DNA from: Bradyrhizobium oligotrophicum S58 | GTDB taxonomy: Bacteria; Pseudomonadota; Alphaproteobacteria; Rhizobiales; Xanthobacteraceae | NCBI RefSeq assembly: GCF_000344805.1 | Contig: NC_020453.1 | Location: 2,232,001-2,296,000 of the forward strand | Length of the DNA: 64,000 bases | Reading direction: 5' to 3' | Shown: piece after piece, positions 38,232 through 47,772 of the stretch | Layout of the letters: every line of letters starts with the position of its first letter | Numbering within the stretch: position 1 is the stretch's first letter | Notes under the pieces: model-generated | The model's input: only the letters and a program-made list of their open reading frames with translations | What the model was told of the DNA's origin: nothing | Databases searched by the model: none | Made by a program: the position numbers and the translations under genes

Positions 38232-40514
38232 ATGACCTCAATCGCCTCGTCCGCTGCCGTCGTACAGCCTTCCGCCGCCCGCAATCGGCTCGTTCTCGTC
38301 ATCTATACCGCCGCGATCTTCGTCAGCGCGCTGCTGCTGTTCTCGGTGCAGCCGCTGTTTACCAAGATGGTGCTGCCGCGGCTCGGCGGCTCGCCGGCGG
38401 TGTGGTCGGTGGCGATGGTGTTCTTCCAGACGCTGCTTTTGGCGGGCTATGCCTATGCGCATTTCCTGACCCAGCTGCGCAGCCGGGTGCTCCCGATCGC
38501 GATCCATCTGCTGCTGCTCGGCTTCGCCCTCCTGACGTTGCCGCTGTCGATTGCTGGCCATTGGGGCGATCCGCCGACATCGGGCTATGCGCTCTGGCTG
38601 CTCGGCCTGTTCACGGTGTCGATCGGCCTGCCGTTCTTCGCGCTCGCCGCCAACAATCCGCTGCTGCAGGCCTGGTTCGTGCGAACAGGCCATCCGGCGG
38701 GGCCCGATCCGTACTTCCTCTACGCGTCGTCGAACATCGGCAGCTTTCTCGCGCTGTTGTCCTATCCCCTGCTGATCGAGCCGATCTTCAGCCTGCGCAC
38801 GCAGAACCTGATCTGGACCGGCGGCTATGGCCTGCTGATCGCGCTGATCGCCGGCTGCGGCGTGCTGCTGCTGCGTTCGCCTGTGACCGTTGCCAGCCTG
38901 CTGCAGGGCGATGACAGCGACGCGCCGGCGCCGAGCTGGCTGTTGCGGGCACGCTGGATCTTCCTTGCCGCGGTGCCCTCCGGCCTGCTGATCGCGGTGA
39001 CCGCGCACATCTCCACCGACGTCGCAGCCGCGCCCTTGCTCTGGGTGCTGCCGCTGTCGCTCTATCTGCTGACCTGGGTGCTGGTGTTCCAATCGCGGCC
39101 GCTGCTGCCGCACAAATGGATGCTGGCGCTGCAACCGCTCGCGATCGCCGGCGTCGTGGTGCTGCTCGCTTTCGGCGGGGAACAGAATCTCGCGCTGACG
39201 CTCGGCGGCCATCAGCTCTGTTTCTTCGTGATCGCGATGGCCTGTCATGGCGAACTCGCGCGCACGCGTCCGCCGGCAAAATATCTCACCGGCTTCTATG
39301 TCGCGCTGTCGTTCGGCGGCATGGTCGGCGGCCTGTTCGCCGGGCTGATCGCGCCCTTCACCTTTTCCTGGGTGGCCGAATATCCGATCCTGCTTGCGCT
39401 GGCGGCGCTGTGCCGTCCGGCCGACAAGGCCGAGCGGCTGCCGCAGGTCACGCGTTGGTACTGGATCGTGCTGGCGGCAGTCGCGGTCGCGTTGCTGGTG
39501 CCGGCCGGCATGACCGGCAAGGTCACAACCTATCTGGAAGATCATCGCGTTTATGTCGCCGGCGCAGTCGGCGTGCTCGCGGCGCTGCTCGCAGTGCTCT
39601 TGAACGGCGGCCGCTGGAAGGTGTTCGCAACGGCGGCGCTTGCGCTCGTCCTGATCCGCGCCTATCCGGCCGACGATGGCCGCGTCGAGACGGTGCGCAG
39701 CTTCTTCGGCGTGCACAAGATCGTGGTGACTTCCGATGGGCACTACCACGTGCTGATGCACGGCACGACGATCCACGGCGCGCAGAAATATCTCAATGCC
39801 GACGGCTCCAAGGTCGCGGGGCGGCCCGAGCCGATCACCTATTACCACAAGGACGGCGGCATCGGCCGCGCCATCACCGCGATCCGCGAGCGCAAGGGCG
39901 CGCCGCTGAAGGTCGCCGTGATCGGCGTCGGCGCCGGCACGCTCACCTGCGCAGCCGAGCCTGGCGAGAGCTGGAAATATTTCGAGATCGACCAGACCAT
40001 GGTCGATACCGCCAGCGACCCGAAATATTTCAGCTACATCAGGAACTGCGCGCCCGACTTCAAGCCTGTCATCGGCGATGCCCGGTTGACCTTTGCCAAG
40101 GAGCCGGACGGCGCCTACGATCTCATCATCGTCGATGCCTATTCCTCGGATGCGATTCCGATCCATCTGGCAACCGAGGAAGCGATGGCAATCTACAAGG
40201 CCAAGCTGGCGCCGCAGGGCGCCGTCGTGATGCACGTCTCCAACCGCCATCTGGAGCTCGAAAGCGTCGTCGTCGGCATCGCCGATGCCAACGACCTGAA
40301 AAGCTGGGTCTACAATGAGGACTCCGGCCGCGACGACGAGTACATCTTTTCGACCGACGTCGTCGTCAGCGCGCGCGAGGATGCAGACGTCGGCAAGCTC
40401 GCATCGTCGGACAAGTGGACCGAGACCGAGCCGACCGACGGCGAGCGGGTCTGGACCGACGACTATTCCAACGTTCTCGGAGCCGTGTATCGGCGGCTGC
40501 GCGACGGCGAGTAG
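38232..40514 (+). CDS. Membrane protein fused to a spermidine-synthase-like methyltransferase-fold domain
   Basis: A 760-residue protein. The first two thirds hold many membrane helices (from LVLVIYTAAIFVSALLLFSVQ, about residue 20), resembling an MFS-like membrane domain. The last third is a cytosolic Rossmann domain like spermidine synthase: VAVIGVGAGTLTCAA, YFEIDQTMVDTA and YDLIIVDAYSSDAIPIHL. The usual spermidine synthase GGGDG motif is changed to GVGAGT, so classical aminopropyl transfer is doubtful. The start ATG at 38232 follows a stretch without similarity. The substrate and role are unknown. Confidence 0.85.
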   Translation: MTSIASSAAVVQPSAARNRLVLVIYTAAIFVSALLLFSVQPLFTKMVLPRLGGSPAVWSVAMVFFQTLLLAGYAYAHFLTQLRSRVLPIAIHLLLLGFALLTLPLSIAGHWGDPPTSGYALWLLGLFTVSIGLPFFALAANNPLLQAWFVRTGHPAGPDPYFLYASSNIGSFLALLSYPLLIEPIFSLRTQNLIWTGGYGLLIALIAGCGVLLLRSPVTVASLLQGDDSDAPAPSWLLRARWIFLAAVPSGLLIAVTAHISTDVAAAPLLWVLPLSLYLLTWVLVFQSRPLLPHKWMLALQPLAIAGVVVLLAFGGEQNLALTLGGHQLCFFVIAMACHGELARTRPPAKYLTGFYVALSFGGMVGGLFAGLIAPFTFSWVAEYPILLALAALCRPADKAERLPQVTRWYWIVLAAVAVALLVPAGMTGKVTTYLEDHRVYVAGAVGVLAALLAVLLNGGRWKVFATAALALVLIRAYPADDGRVETVRSFFGVHKIVVTSDGHYHVLMHGTTIHGAQKYLNADGSKVAGRPEPITYYHKDGGIGRAITAIRERKGAPLKVAVIGVGAGTLTCAAEPGESWKYFEIDQTMVDTASDPKYFSYIRNCAPDFKPVIGDARLTFAKEPDGAYDLIIVDAYSSDAIPIHLATEEAMAIYKAKLAPQGAVVMHVSNRHLELESVVVGIADANDLKSWVYNEDSGRDDEYIFSTDVVVSAREDADVGKLASSDKWTETEPTDGERVWTDDYSNVLGAVYRRLRDGE

Positions 40515-41021
40515 CGGGGCGGTCGCTCGTCGCTTCTCCCTCAGATCAGCTCGGCCTCGACTGCATTGAGCCGTGAAGACCGTATATGACCTGCGAGGTG
40601 CGTGCCTCGCGGGGGCGATGTTGTGTTGCGTTGCGGCATTGGTCTTCCCAGCCCGCATTTCCCTGAGAATGGCGCCGCACCGCAAAATGCAGCACTTTGG
40701 CGCTTTCTGCTCGGGCATCTGTTGCGGGCCGATGACCACCATGCTACCTTGAGGTGCGCCCCTCATCAGAAGTCGATGCTGAGCGTCTTCAGGTGGACGG
40801 CGGTTGGGGGACGTGCGCAGCAGAATGGGATGAAGATCCGAGCGGCGAGGCTTTGACTGGATTCGCCGCGCGATCTGTCACCCGATGCTGCCCAGTTTGA
40901 ACTGAGATGTGTGTTGTCCGTCCGAGCCGAGCGTGCCTGCCGGACAACGACAGAGTGTGTGTTTCTCGATTGCAAAAATGCCGGCTGCATCAAGCAAGCT
41001 GGCTCACATGGGAGGGGTTCG
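40515..41021. other. Gap of 507 bp upstream of the sugar ABC operon
   Basis: No gene is recognised. Short open frames here have no ribosome sites, no domains and mixed composition. AGGGGTTCG directly before 41022 serves the binding-protein gene. The transporter promoter should be in the last 150 bp, but no boxes could be assigned with confidence, and no regulator gene is adjacent. Confidence 0.5.
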
Positions 41022-41975
41022 ATGAAGCGTCTTTGGATTGCCGGTGCGTCTGCCTTGTTGTCGATGGCGCTCGGTCTCGGCTCGGCGGGAGCCGCGGACA
41101 AGAAGGTGCTCGCCTTTGTGGTCAACGGCGCGTCCGACTTCTGGAAGATCGCCGAAGCCGGCGTCAAGAAGGCGCAAGGCGAACTGCCCGACTACAACCT
41201 GCAGCTCAAATATCCCGAGCAGGCGGCAGCCGCCGTGCAGCAGCGGATGCTGGATGACCTCGTCGCTGCCGGGGCTGCCGGAATCATGGTGAGCGCCGTC
41301 GATCCGAAGAATCAGACCGAGCACCTCAACAAGATCGCCGGGCAGACGGTTCTGCTCACCACCGACAGCGACGCACCGCAGTCCAAGCGCGTCGCCTATA
41401 TCGGCTCGTCCAATGTCGAGCTCGGCAAGGACGCCGGCAAGCTAATGCTGAAGGCGCTGCCGAACGGCGGCAAGTGCGTCGGCTTCGTCGGCCTGCTCGG
41501 CGCCGATAACGCCCGCGAGCGCATCGAAGGTGTGAAGGAAACCATCAAGGGCTCGAAGGTCGAACTGGTCGACGTGCGCGGCGACGAGATCGATCAGACC
41601 CGGGCCAAGCGCAATGTCGAGGACGCGCTGGCCGCGATGCCTGACGTGAGCTGCCTGGTCGGGTTCTATTCCTACAATACCCCGCGCATCTACGAGGTGC
41701 TGAAGGAGGCCGGCAAGCTCGGCAAGATCAAGATCATCGGTTTCGACGAGGATCCGATCACGCTCGGCGGCGTCAAGGACGGCGCGATCGACGGCACGGT
41801 GGTGCAGCAGCCGTTCGAGTGGGGCTACCAGGGCATGAAGCTGATGGCGAAGGTGGTGCAGGGCGACAAGTCGGGCGTTCCGGCCAACGGCATCATCATC
41901 GTACCCGGCAAGGTCATCGACAAATCCAACGTCGACGACTTCATGGCACAGATGAAGCAGATGCTGAAGAAGTGA
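41022..41975 (+). CDS. Sugar ABC transporter periplasmic binding protein (Peripla_BP_4 type)
   Basis: A 317-residue periplasmic receptor that delivers a solute to the membrane permease. The signal peptide is MKRLWIAGASALLSMALGLG, with cleavage after SAGA (about residue 24). The two-lobe fold is that of ribose/galactose/autoinducer-2 binding proteins: VVNGASDFWKIAEAGVKKA (about 32-50), AAGIMVSAVDPKNQ, TDSDAP (about 117-122, typical of sugar contacts) and KIIGFDEDPITLGGVKDGAI near the C terminus. The ATG at 41022 is chosen because it begins the signal peptide. The ATPase gene starts 13 bp after its stop. No catabolic gene reveals the ligand. Confidence 0.93.
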   Translation: MKRLWIAGASALLSMALGLGSAGAADKKVLAFVVNGASDFWKIAEAGVKKAQGELPDYNLQLKYPEQAAAAVQQRMLDDLVAAGAAGIMVSAVDPKNQTEHLNKIAGQTVLLTTDSDAPQSKRVAYIGSSNVELGKDAGKLMLKALPNGGKCVGFVGLLGADNARERIEGVKETIKGSKVELVDVRGDEIDQTRAKRNVEDALAAMPDVSCLVGFYSYNTPRIYEVLKEAGKLGKIKIIGFDEDPITLGGVKDGAIDGTVVQQPFEWGYQGMKLMAKVVQGDKSGVPANGIIIVPGKVIDKSNVDDFMAQMKQMLKK

Positions 41976-41988
41976 CGCGACGGCCGGC

Positions 41989-43491
41989 GTGCGCGAACCC
42001 TTCCTCGAGCTCATCGACATCGGCAAGACCTATCCTGGCGTGGTCGCACTCGACCACGCCAGCCTGGCGGTCGTGCCCGGCGAGGTGATCGCGCTGCTCG
42101 GCGAGAACGGCGCCGGCAAGTCGACCTTGATGCGCGTGCTCGGCGGCGTCGTGGCGCCGAGCAGCGGCGAGATCCGGATCGATGGCGTGGCGCGGACGAG
42201 CTACACCGTGGCGGATGCGATCGCGGCCGGCATCGCCTTCGTGCATCAGGAACTCAATCTGTTCGACAACCTCGACGTCGCTGCCAATGTCTTCATCGGC
42301 CGCGAGCCGGTCTATGGCGGGCCGTTGAGGCTGATCGATCGCAAGAAGCTGCGGGCACAGGTGCGCCCGCTGATCGCGCGCCTTGCTGCCGATTTCGAGC
42401 CGGACACGCCGCTCGCCGAATTGTCGCTGGCGCAACGCCAGCTGGTCGAGATCATCAAGGCGCTGTCGCTCGATGCGCGCTGCGTCATCATGGACGAGCC
42501 GACCTCGAGCCTCACGCTGTCCGAGACCGAGCGGCTGATGCAGGTCATCGCCAGCCTGAAGGCCGATGGCGTCAGCGTCATCTTCATCACCCATCGCCTG
42601 AACGAAGTGATGCAATGTGCCGATCGTGCGATCGTGTTGCGCGATGGCCGCATGGTCGGCGCGCTCGCGCGTGACGAGCTCAATCCCGCAGCCATGATCC
42701 GGCTGATGATCGGCCGGGACCTGCGCTCGCTCTACGTGCCGCCGGCGGCGCCGCCCGGGGAAACTGTGCTCGACGTCGTGGAGGCCGTCACCGCCACGTA
42801 TCCCAGCCGGGCCGTCAGCCTGCAACTGCGGCGCGGCGAGATCCTCGGGCTCGCCGGCCTCGTCGGCTCGGGCCGGACCGAGTTGGCGCGCGCCATCTTC
42901 GGCGTCGATCCGCTGCTGGCCGGCGGCATCAGTCTCGAAGGCGAGCCGATCCGCGTCTCGTCCCCGCGCGCGGCGATCGATCGCGGCATCTATCTCATCC
43001 CGGAAGACCGCAAGGGCTGCGGCCTGCTGCTCGATCTCTCGATTGCCGAAAACATCTCGCTGCCGGATCTCGCGTCCTATTCGAGCCTTGGATTGGTGGA
43101 CACGGCGCGAGAGCACGAGAATGCCGACCGGCAGCGCGAACGGCTGAAGATCCGGACGACCGATGTGAGGACGTCCGTCAGCACATTGTCCGGCGGCAAC
43201 CAGCAGAAGGTCGTGCTCGCCAAATGGCTGTCGATGCGGCCGAAAGTCCTGATCTTCGACGAGCCGACCCGCGGCATCGATGTTGGCGCCAAGCAGGAGA
43301 TCTATGACATGCTGCGGCGGCTGGCCGATTCCGGCGTCGCCATCCTGATGATCTCGAGCGACATGGAAGAGGTGATCGGCGTGAGCGACCGCATCGCGGT
43401 GATGCATGAAGGCAAAATTTCGGGCTTCCTGGCCCGCGACCGGTTCAGCGAGCACAACGTGCTTCAGCTCGCCGTCGGCCATACCGTCTGA
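41989..43491 (+). CDS. Sugar ABC transporter ATPase with two nucleotide-binding domains (RbsA/MglA type)
   Basis: A 500-residue protein that powers sugar import. NBD1 has Walker A GENGAGKST (about 37-45), a weak signature LSLAQRQ and Walker B CVIMDEPTSSLT. NBD2 has a degenerate Walker A (GLVGSGRTELARAIFG), a good signature LSGGNQQKVVLAKW and Walker B LIFDEPTRGIDVGAK. This asymmetry is normal for the RbsA/MglA/XylG group. The start is GTG at 41989. It is in an operon with the binding protein and the permease, which begins 11 bp downstream. Confidence 0.94.
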   Translation: MREPFLELIDIGKTYPGVVALDHASLAVVPGEVIALLGENGAGKSTLMRVLGGVVAPSSGEIRIDGVARTSYTVADAIAAGIAFVHQELNLFDNLDVAANVFIGREPVYGGPLRLIDRKKLRAQVRPLIARLAADFEPDTPLAELSLAQRQLVEIIKALSLDARCVIMDEPTSSLTLSETERLMQVIASLKADGVSVIFITHRLNEVMQCADRAIVLRDGRMVGALARDELNPAAMIRLMIGRDLRSLYVPPAAPPGETVLDVVEAVTATYPSRAVSLQLRRGEILGLAGLVGSGRTELARAIFGVDPLLAGGISLEGEPIRVSSPRAAIDRGIYLIPEDRKGCGLLLDLSIAENISLPDLASYSSLGLVDTAREHENADRQRERLKIRTTDVRTSVSTLSGGNQQKVVLAKWLSMRPKVLIFDEPTRGIDVGAKQEIYDMLRRLADSGVAILMISSDMEEVIGVSDRIAVMHEGKISGFLARDRFSEHNVLQLAVGHTV

Positions 43492-43502
43492 ACGAGGCGC
43501 CC

Positions 43503-44528
43503 GTGCAAAAGAAAGATCTCAGCCTGCTGATCCTGATCCTGGTGGTCGGCGCCGTGGTGGCCTTCATCAATCCGCGCTTCCTGCTGGTCGGCAACCTCTC
43601 CAACACCGCCAACCAGGTCGGGATGTTCGGCATCTTCTCGATTGCCGAGGCGTTCGTCATCATCGTCGGCGGGATCGAGCTGGCGGTGGGCTCGGTGATC
43701 GCGCTGCTCGGAGTGCTGTTCATCGATCTGATCGTCAACCGCGACGTCGACTGGGTCGCCGCGCTGCTGCTCATCATTGCCGGCGGCGTCGCGATCGGGA
43801 CCGTGCACGGGCTGCTCACCACCAAGATGCGCATCCAGCCCTTCGTCGTGACGCTGTGCGGACTTTTGATCTATCGTGGCGCGGCGCGCTACTACACCGA
43901 GGACGCCACCGCCGGTTTCGGCTATGGCGCGAGCTTTCCGACCTTGGAATGGCTCGCCGCGGGCCGCACCAACGTGCTCGGCTTTCCGTTGCCGCACAGC
44001 GTCGTGGCGCTTGCGATCGTGGCCGGGATAGCGTGGCTGGTGCTGCACCGCTCGGTGTATGGCCGCTATTTCTACGCGGTCGGAAAGAATGAGGAGGCGG
44101 CGCGCTATTCCGGCATCCGGTCCGATCGCGTCGTCATCGCGGCCTACGTGATCTGCGGCGGGTTGACCGCGCTCGCTGCGATCCTGATTGCGATGTACAC
44201 CCGCTCGATCTCGCCGGCCGTGCACGGCTCGTTCTATGAGCTCTATGCCATTGCCGCGGCCGTGCTCGGCGGCTGCTCGCTGCGTGGCGGGGAGGGGTCC
44301 ATCATCGGTGTCGTGCTCGGTACGGTCCTGCTGCAGGTGCTGCAGAACCTCGTCAACCTGCTGGGAATACCGAGTTCGCTGAACTTCGCGGTGATGGGGA
44401 CGGTGATTCTGATCGGCGTGCTCGCCGATCAGTATTTCGTCCAGCGCCGCAAGCGGGCGCCGTCTGCTCGCGGCCAAGCCAGTTCCGAGGCCGCGCCCGC
44501 TTCGCTCGATGGCGTCAGTGCCGAGTGA
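43503..44528 (+). CDS. Sugar ABC transporter permease (RbsC type)
   Basis: A 341-residue inner-membrane permease of the BPD_transp_2 family, with about nine to ten membrane helices. Family blocks are visible: GIFSIAEAFVIIVGGIELAVGSVIAL (about 43-68), VTLCGLLIYRGAARYYTE, the coupling-loop sequence GRYFYAVGKNEEAARYSGI, and YELYAIAAAVLGGCSLRGGEGSI. It starts with GTG at 43503 and ends the operon; a GC hairpin follows. With the two upstream genes it makes a complete importer without enzymes or regulator. Confidence 0.93.
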   Translation: MQKKDLSLLILILVVGAVVAFINPRFLLVGNLSNTANQVGMFGIFSIAEAFVIIVGGIELAVGSVIALLGVLFIDLIVNRDVDWVAALLLIIAGGVAIGTVHGLLTTKMRIQPFVVTLCGLLIYRGAARYYTEDATAGFGYGASFPTLEWLAAGRTNVLGFPLPHSVVALAIVAGIAWLVLHRSVYGRYFYAVGKNEEAARYSGIRSDRVVIAAYVICGGLTALAAILIAMYTRSISPAVHGSFYELYAIAAAVLGGCSLRGGEGSIIGVVLGTVLLQVLQNLVNLLGIPSSLNFAVMGTVILIGVLADQYFVQRRKRAPSARGQASSEAAPASLDGVSAE

Positions 44529-44548
44529 TCGGCATCGGCACAGGCGGA

Positions 44549-44576
44549 GCCGGGCGCGCCACAGAGGCGGCCCGGC
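44549..44576. terminator. GC hairpin between convergent genes
   Basis: GCCGGGC (44549-44555) pairs with GCCCGGC (44570-44576), and inside it CGCC pairs with GGCG around an ACAGA loop. It lies between the permease stop and the stop of the convergent L,D-transpeptidase gene. There is no T-run on either side. Confidence 0.5.
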
Positions 44577-44594
44577 AGCTCGGTTGATCCTGGA

Positions 44595-45386
44595 TCAGTC
44601 CTGATAGGTATAGTAGCCGCGCGGCTGATAATATGATCGCGGCTGGTAGTAGCGCGGCTGCGCGTAGCTCGGATTGCCGTTGTCGTAGGAATATTGCGGC
44701 TGTTGCTGCGGATAGGCCTGCGCATCATAGACCCGACGGCTGGTGCCGCCCGGCGCCGGATAGCGTGCGCCGGTGTCGCTGCCGTCAGCCGGATAGATGT
44801 ATCCGTCATCCGGCCGCTGCTGCGGAACGACCTGGCGTCCCGGCAGCAATTGCGGCTGCGGCGTCAGCACGACCGGCTCGCCGCTGTCGTCATATTGCTG
44901 GGGTGCCTCGCGACGCGCCACCGCCGTCCCGCGGCGCGGATTGCGCGCCAGCGCCACTTCGGCCGATCCGGTCAGGGTCACCGTGGTGTTGAGCACGCCG
45001 TCCTTCTGCACGAGGTCGTAGAGCGTCGTTGCGTTTGCCTTCGAAAGCCGGACGCAGCCATGCGAAGCAGGCGTGCCGAGCCGGCCTTCCGAATCGGTGC
45101 CGTGAATGGCGTGACCGACCTTCGTGAAGAAGATCGAGTGCGGCATCGGCGCGTCGTCGAATTCCTTGGAGAAGTGATCGGCTTCCATGCGGAAGGCGCG
45201 GAACGCGCCGTTCGGCGTCTCGCGCGAGGGAATGCCGGTCGACACCGGCCAGCGATAGCGCTCGACGCCATCGACTGCGACCGTCATGATCTGGTTGTTC
45301 TTATCGACCGTGATGTCGATCTTGGCCAGCGCGGGCGTCGCAGACAGGAAGGCAAAGCCGGCAACGGCAAAAAGAGTGGTACGCAT
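44595..45386 (-). CDS. L,D-transpeptidase (YkuD) with Pro/Gln/Tyr-rich tail
   Basis: A secreted cysteine transpeptidase that makes 3-3 crosslinks in peptidoglycan or attaches proteins to it. The signal peptide covers residues 1-21 (cleavage ALA-K). The catalytic domain (about 22-150) has HAIHGT with H92 and H95, and SHGCVRL with nucleophile C111. The remaining 110 residues are a low-complexity Pro/Gln/Tyr tail with repeats such as YYQPR near the end, probably a disordered wall-associated segment. Total length is 263. It could add to the wall functions of the dcw genes. Confidence 0.93.
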   Translation of the reverse strand: MRTTLFAVAGFAFLSATPALAKIDITVDKNNQIMTVAVDGVERYRWPVSTGIPSRETPNGAFRAFRMEADHFSKEFDDAPMPHSIFFTKVGHAIHGTDSEGRLGTPASHGCVRLSKANATTLYDLVQKDGVLNTTVTLTGSAEVALARNPRRGTAVARREAPQQYDDSGEPVVLTPQPQLLPGRQVVPQQRPDDGYIYPADGSDTGARYPAPGGTSRRVYDAQAYPQQQPQYSYDNGNPSYAQPRYYQPRSYYQPRGYYTYQD

Positions 45387-45705
45387 CTAACCTCTGGCCT
45401 CCGGGCCCTCGACTTTGGAGAGACCTTCAAACGGGACTACAAAAACGCCGCGGCTCAATCGTCTCGGCCTGCACTATGTCGGAAATCCGCACTTTGTTCC
45501 AGCCAAGGGCAGCCTCAACCTTAATGGTGGCCGCTGATCAGGCATAGGCTTCCGCCCGTTCATCTGAGCTGACATTTTCGCGACCGCAGGGCCGCAGCGC
45601 CGGTGTTTAGGAGCTCTCTAATCCAGCCATTTTGTCATGGCCGCGCAACTTTTTGGCCGCATCTGCGTTTCAGGAATTCCCTCCATGCGGTTCCCAGGAT
45701 TCAAA
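45387..45705. other. Divergent gap between L,D-transpeptidase and a small secreted protein (319 bp)
   Basis: This should hold promoters for both neighbours. No gene, repeat or clear promoter boxes were recognised. An AGGAT at 45697-45701 is the likely ribosome site of the rightward gene. Confidence 0.45.
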
Positions 45706-46056
45706 ATGTTGACGATGAAAGCGAAGACGGCGGTGCTCGACGACCGTGCGCCGCAGCGGCTGACCTATCTGCTCGCCGCGCTTGCCCTGTTCATCCTGGC
45801 GCTGGCCTGGCTGGCGCTGCCGCAGTTCGCCCATGCCCAGGGCATCATCCGTGGCGCCCATGAAGGAGCTCACGAAGGCAATCGCATCGCCGGGCCGGTG
45901 GGAGGCGTCGTCGGGGGCGCGGTCGGCGCCGGCGTCGGCGGAGCGGTTGGAGCCGTCGAAGGCGTGCTCGGCGTCCCGCACCGCGCCTATTACCATCGGC
46001 ACTATCATTGCCGCGGTTACCGCGACGGTTATGGTCGCTTCCATTGCTACCGCTGA
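45706..46056 (+). CDS. Small secreted glycine-zipper protein with His/Tyr-rich tail
   Basis: A 116-residue hypothetical protein. A hydrophobic signal segment (LTYLLAALALFILALAWLALP) ends at AHA-QG. A glycine zipper follows (AGPVGGVVGGAVGAGVGGAVGAVEGVLG), then a short His/Tyr/Arg-rich tail with two cysteines (YYHRHYHCRGYRDGYGRFHCYR). Glycine zippers of this kind occur in outer-membrane or pore-associated proteins. The ATG at 45706 is preferred because AGGAT stands six bases upstream; ATGs at 45685 and 45715 are possible. The function is unknown. Confidence 0.7.
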   Translation: MLTMKAKTAVLDDRAPQRLTYLLAALALFILALAWLALPQFAHAQGIIRGAHEGAHEGNRIAGPVGGVVGGAVGAGVGGAVGAVEGVLGVPHRAYYHRHYHCRGYRDGYGRFHCYR

Positions 46057-46093
46057 GCCGCTGAGCTGAAAGACCGGCGGATCGGTTGCCGGC

Positions 46094-46855
46094 TCAGTGC
46101 TTGAGCCGGTAGCCGGTCTTGAAGATCCACCAGATGACGGTCATGCAGATGGCGAGGAACGTCAGCGTCATGGCGACGCTGATTTCCACCCGGACGTCCG
46201 CGATCTCGTAGAAGCTCCAGCGGAAGCCCGAGATCAGGTAGACGACCGGATTGAGCAGCGCGATCGAGTGCCAGGTCGGCGGCAGCATGTTGACCGAGTA
46301 GAAGCTGCCGCCGAGAAACGTCAGCGGCGTCACCACCAGCATCGGGATCATCTGCAGCTTCTCGAAACCGTCGGCCCAGATGCCGATGATGAAGCCGAAC
46401 AGGCTGAAGGTGACGGCCGTCAGCACCAGGAACGACAGCATCCACAACGGGTGCATGATGTGCAGCGGCACGAACAGCCCGGCGGTGGCGAGGATGATCA
46501 GGCCGAGAATGATCGACTTCGTCGCGGCCGCGCCGACATAGCCGAGCACGATCTCGAAATGCGAGATCGGCGCCGACAGGATCTCGTAGATCGTGCCGAT
46601 GAATTTCGGGAAGTAGATCCCGAACGAGGCATTGGCGATGCTCTGGGTCAGCACCGACAGCATCACCAGGCCAGGCACGATGAAGGTGCCGTAGCTCACG
46701 CCCTGGACTTCGCTGATGCGCGAGCCGATGGCGGCGCCGAACACGACGAAGTAGAGCGAGGTCGACACCACGGGCGACACGATGCTCTGCAGCAGCGTGC
46801 GCCAGGTGCGCGCCATCTCGAATTTGTAGATCGCGGCGACTGCTCGAAAATTCAT
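46094..46855 (-). CDS. ABC-2 type exporter permease
   Basis: A 253-residue membrane subunit with about six helices, paired with the ATPase encoded just upstream. Family features are [22 protein letters not shown] (about 18-39), [19 protein letters not shown], and [24 protein letters not shown] followed by [18 protein letters not shown], typical of NodJ/YadH-like permeases. The start ATG overlaps the stop of the ATPase gene as ATGA, which marks translational coupling. A longer frame to the right belongs to another frame of the ATPase gene and is not real. Confidence 0.92.
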   Translation of the reverse strand: MNFRAVAAIYKFEMARTWRTLLQSIVSPVVSTSLYFVVFGAAIGSRISEVQGVSYGTFIVPGLVMLSVLTQSIANASFGIYFPKFIGTIYEILSAPISHFEIVLGYVGAAATKSIILGLIILATAGLFVPLHIMHPLWMLSFLVLTAVTFSLFGFIIGIWADGFEKLQMIPMLVVTPLTFLGGSFYSVNMLPPTWHSIALLNPVVYLISGFRWSFYEIADVRVEISVAMTLTFLAICMTVIWWIFKTGYRLKH

Positions 46856-47772
46856 TGCCGCACCAAGCTCACGAAGATGTCTTCCAGGGATGATTGCTTG
46901 GTCTCGAGATCGACAAAGCGGATGCCGGCCGTCCTGAGATCGCCGAGCAGGCTGGTGATGCCGGTGCGCTCGCCCTTGGTGTCGTAATCGTAGGCGAGCC
47001 GCCAGCCGTCGTCCGACAGCGCGAGATGATAGGGCGCGAGCGCCTCGGGGACGGCGTCGAGCCTTTGCTGCAGATGCAGGCTCAGCCGCTTGCCGCCGAG
47101 CTTCGCCATCAGCTTCGCCTTGTCCTCGACGAGCACGATCTCGCCCTTGTTGATGACGCCGACCCGGTCGGCCATCTCCTCGGCTTCCTCGATGTAATGC
47201 GTGGTGAGAATGATGGTGACGCCGGCGGCCTTGAGCTCGCGCACGATGTCCCACATGCCCTTGCGCAGTTCGACGTCGACGCCCGCGGTCGGCTCATCCA
47301 GGAACAGCACCTGCGGCTCGTGCGAGAGCGCCTTCGCGATCATCACGCGGCGCTTCATGCCGCCGGACAGCGTGATGATCTTGGCGTCCTTCTTGTCCCA
47401 CAGCGACAGGTCCTTGAGGATCTTCTCGATCAAAGCGGGGTTCTTCGGCTTGCCGAACAGGCCGCGGCTGAAGCTGACGGTCGCCCACACGCTTTCGAAC
47501 GAATCCGTGTGCAGCTCCTGCGGCACCAGCCCGATCAGCGCCCGCGCGGCGCGGTAGTCGCCGTCGATGTCGTGGCCGCCGACCGCGACCTTGCCCGAGG
47601 AGGCGTTCACGATGCCGCAGATGATGCTGATCAGCGTCGTCTTGCCGGCGCCGTTCGGACCGAGCAGCGCGAAGATCTCACCGCGCTCGATTTCGAGATT
47701 GACGTTGTTGAGCGAGGTGAAGCCCGAAGCATAGGTCTTCGACAGGCCGGAAACAGAAATGACGGGAGCCAT
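46852..47772 (-). CDS. ABC-2 type exporter ATPase
   Basis: A 306-residue ATPase of the DrrA/NodI/YadG group. Walker A is GPNGAGKTT (K44), the signature is [15 protein letters not shown], Walker B is [12 protein letters not shown], and the H-loop is [16 protein letters not shown]-terminal domain of about 80 residues follows and ends in [13 protein letters not shown], as in this group. The ATG at 47772 is chosen because the domain begins immediately ([12 protein letters not shown]). The pair exports an unknown substrate, possibly a drug, polysaccharide or lipid. Confidence 0.93.
   Translation of the reverse strand: MAPVISVSGLSKTYASGFTSLNNVNLEIERGEIFALLGPNGAGKTTLISIICGIVNASSGKVAVGGHDIDGDYRAARALIGLVPQELHTDSFESVWATVSFSRGLFGKPKNPALIEKILKDLSLWDKKDAKIITLSGGMKRRVMIAKALSHEPQVLFLDEPTAGVDVELRKGMWDIVRELKAAGVTIILTTHYIEEAEEMADRVGVINKGEIVLVEDKAKLMAKLGGKRLSLHLQQRLDAVPEALAPYHLALSDDGWRLAYDYDTKGERTGITSLLGDLRTAGIRFVDLETKQSSLEDIFVSLVRQ

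Noticed and set aside
46061..46097. Possible hairpin (CTGAGC with GCTCAG) between the glycine-zipper gene and the ABC-2 permease
   Set aside because: The stem is short, overlaps the permease stop codon and has no T-run.
46856..47254. Leftward extension frame of the ABC-2 permease into the ATPase gene
   Set aside because: This part is a different frame of the ATPase coding sequence; the permease start at 46855 overlaps the ATPase stop as ATGA.
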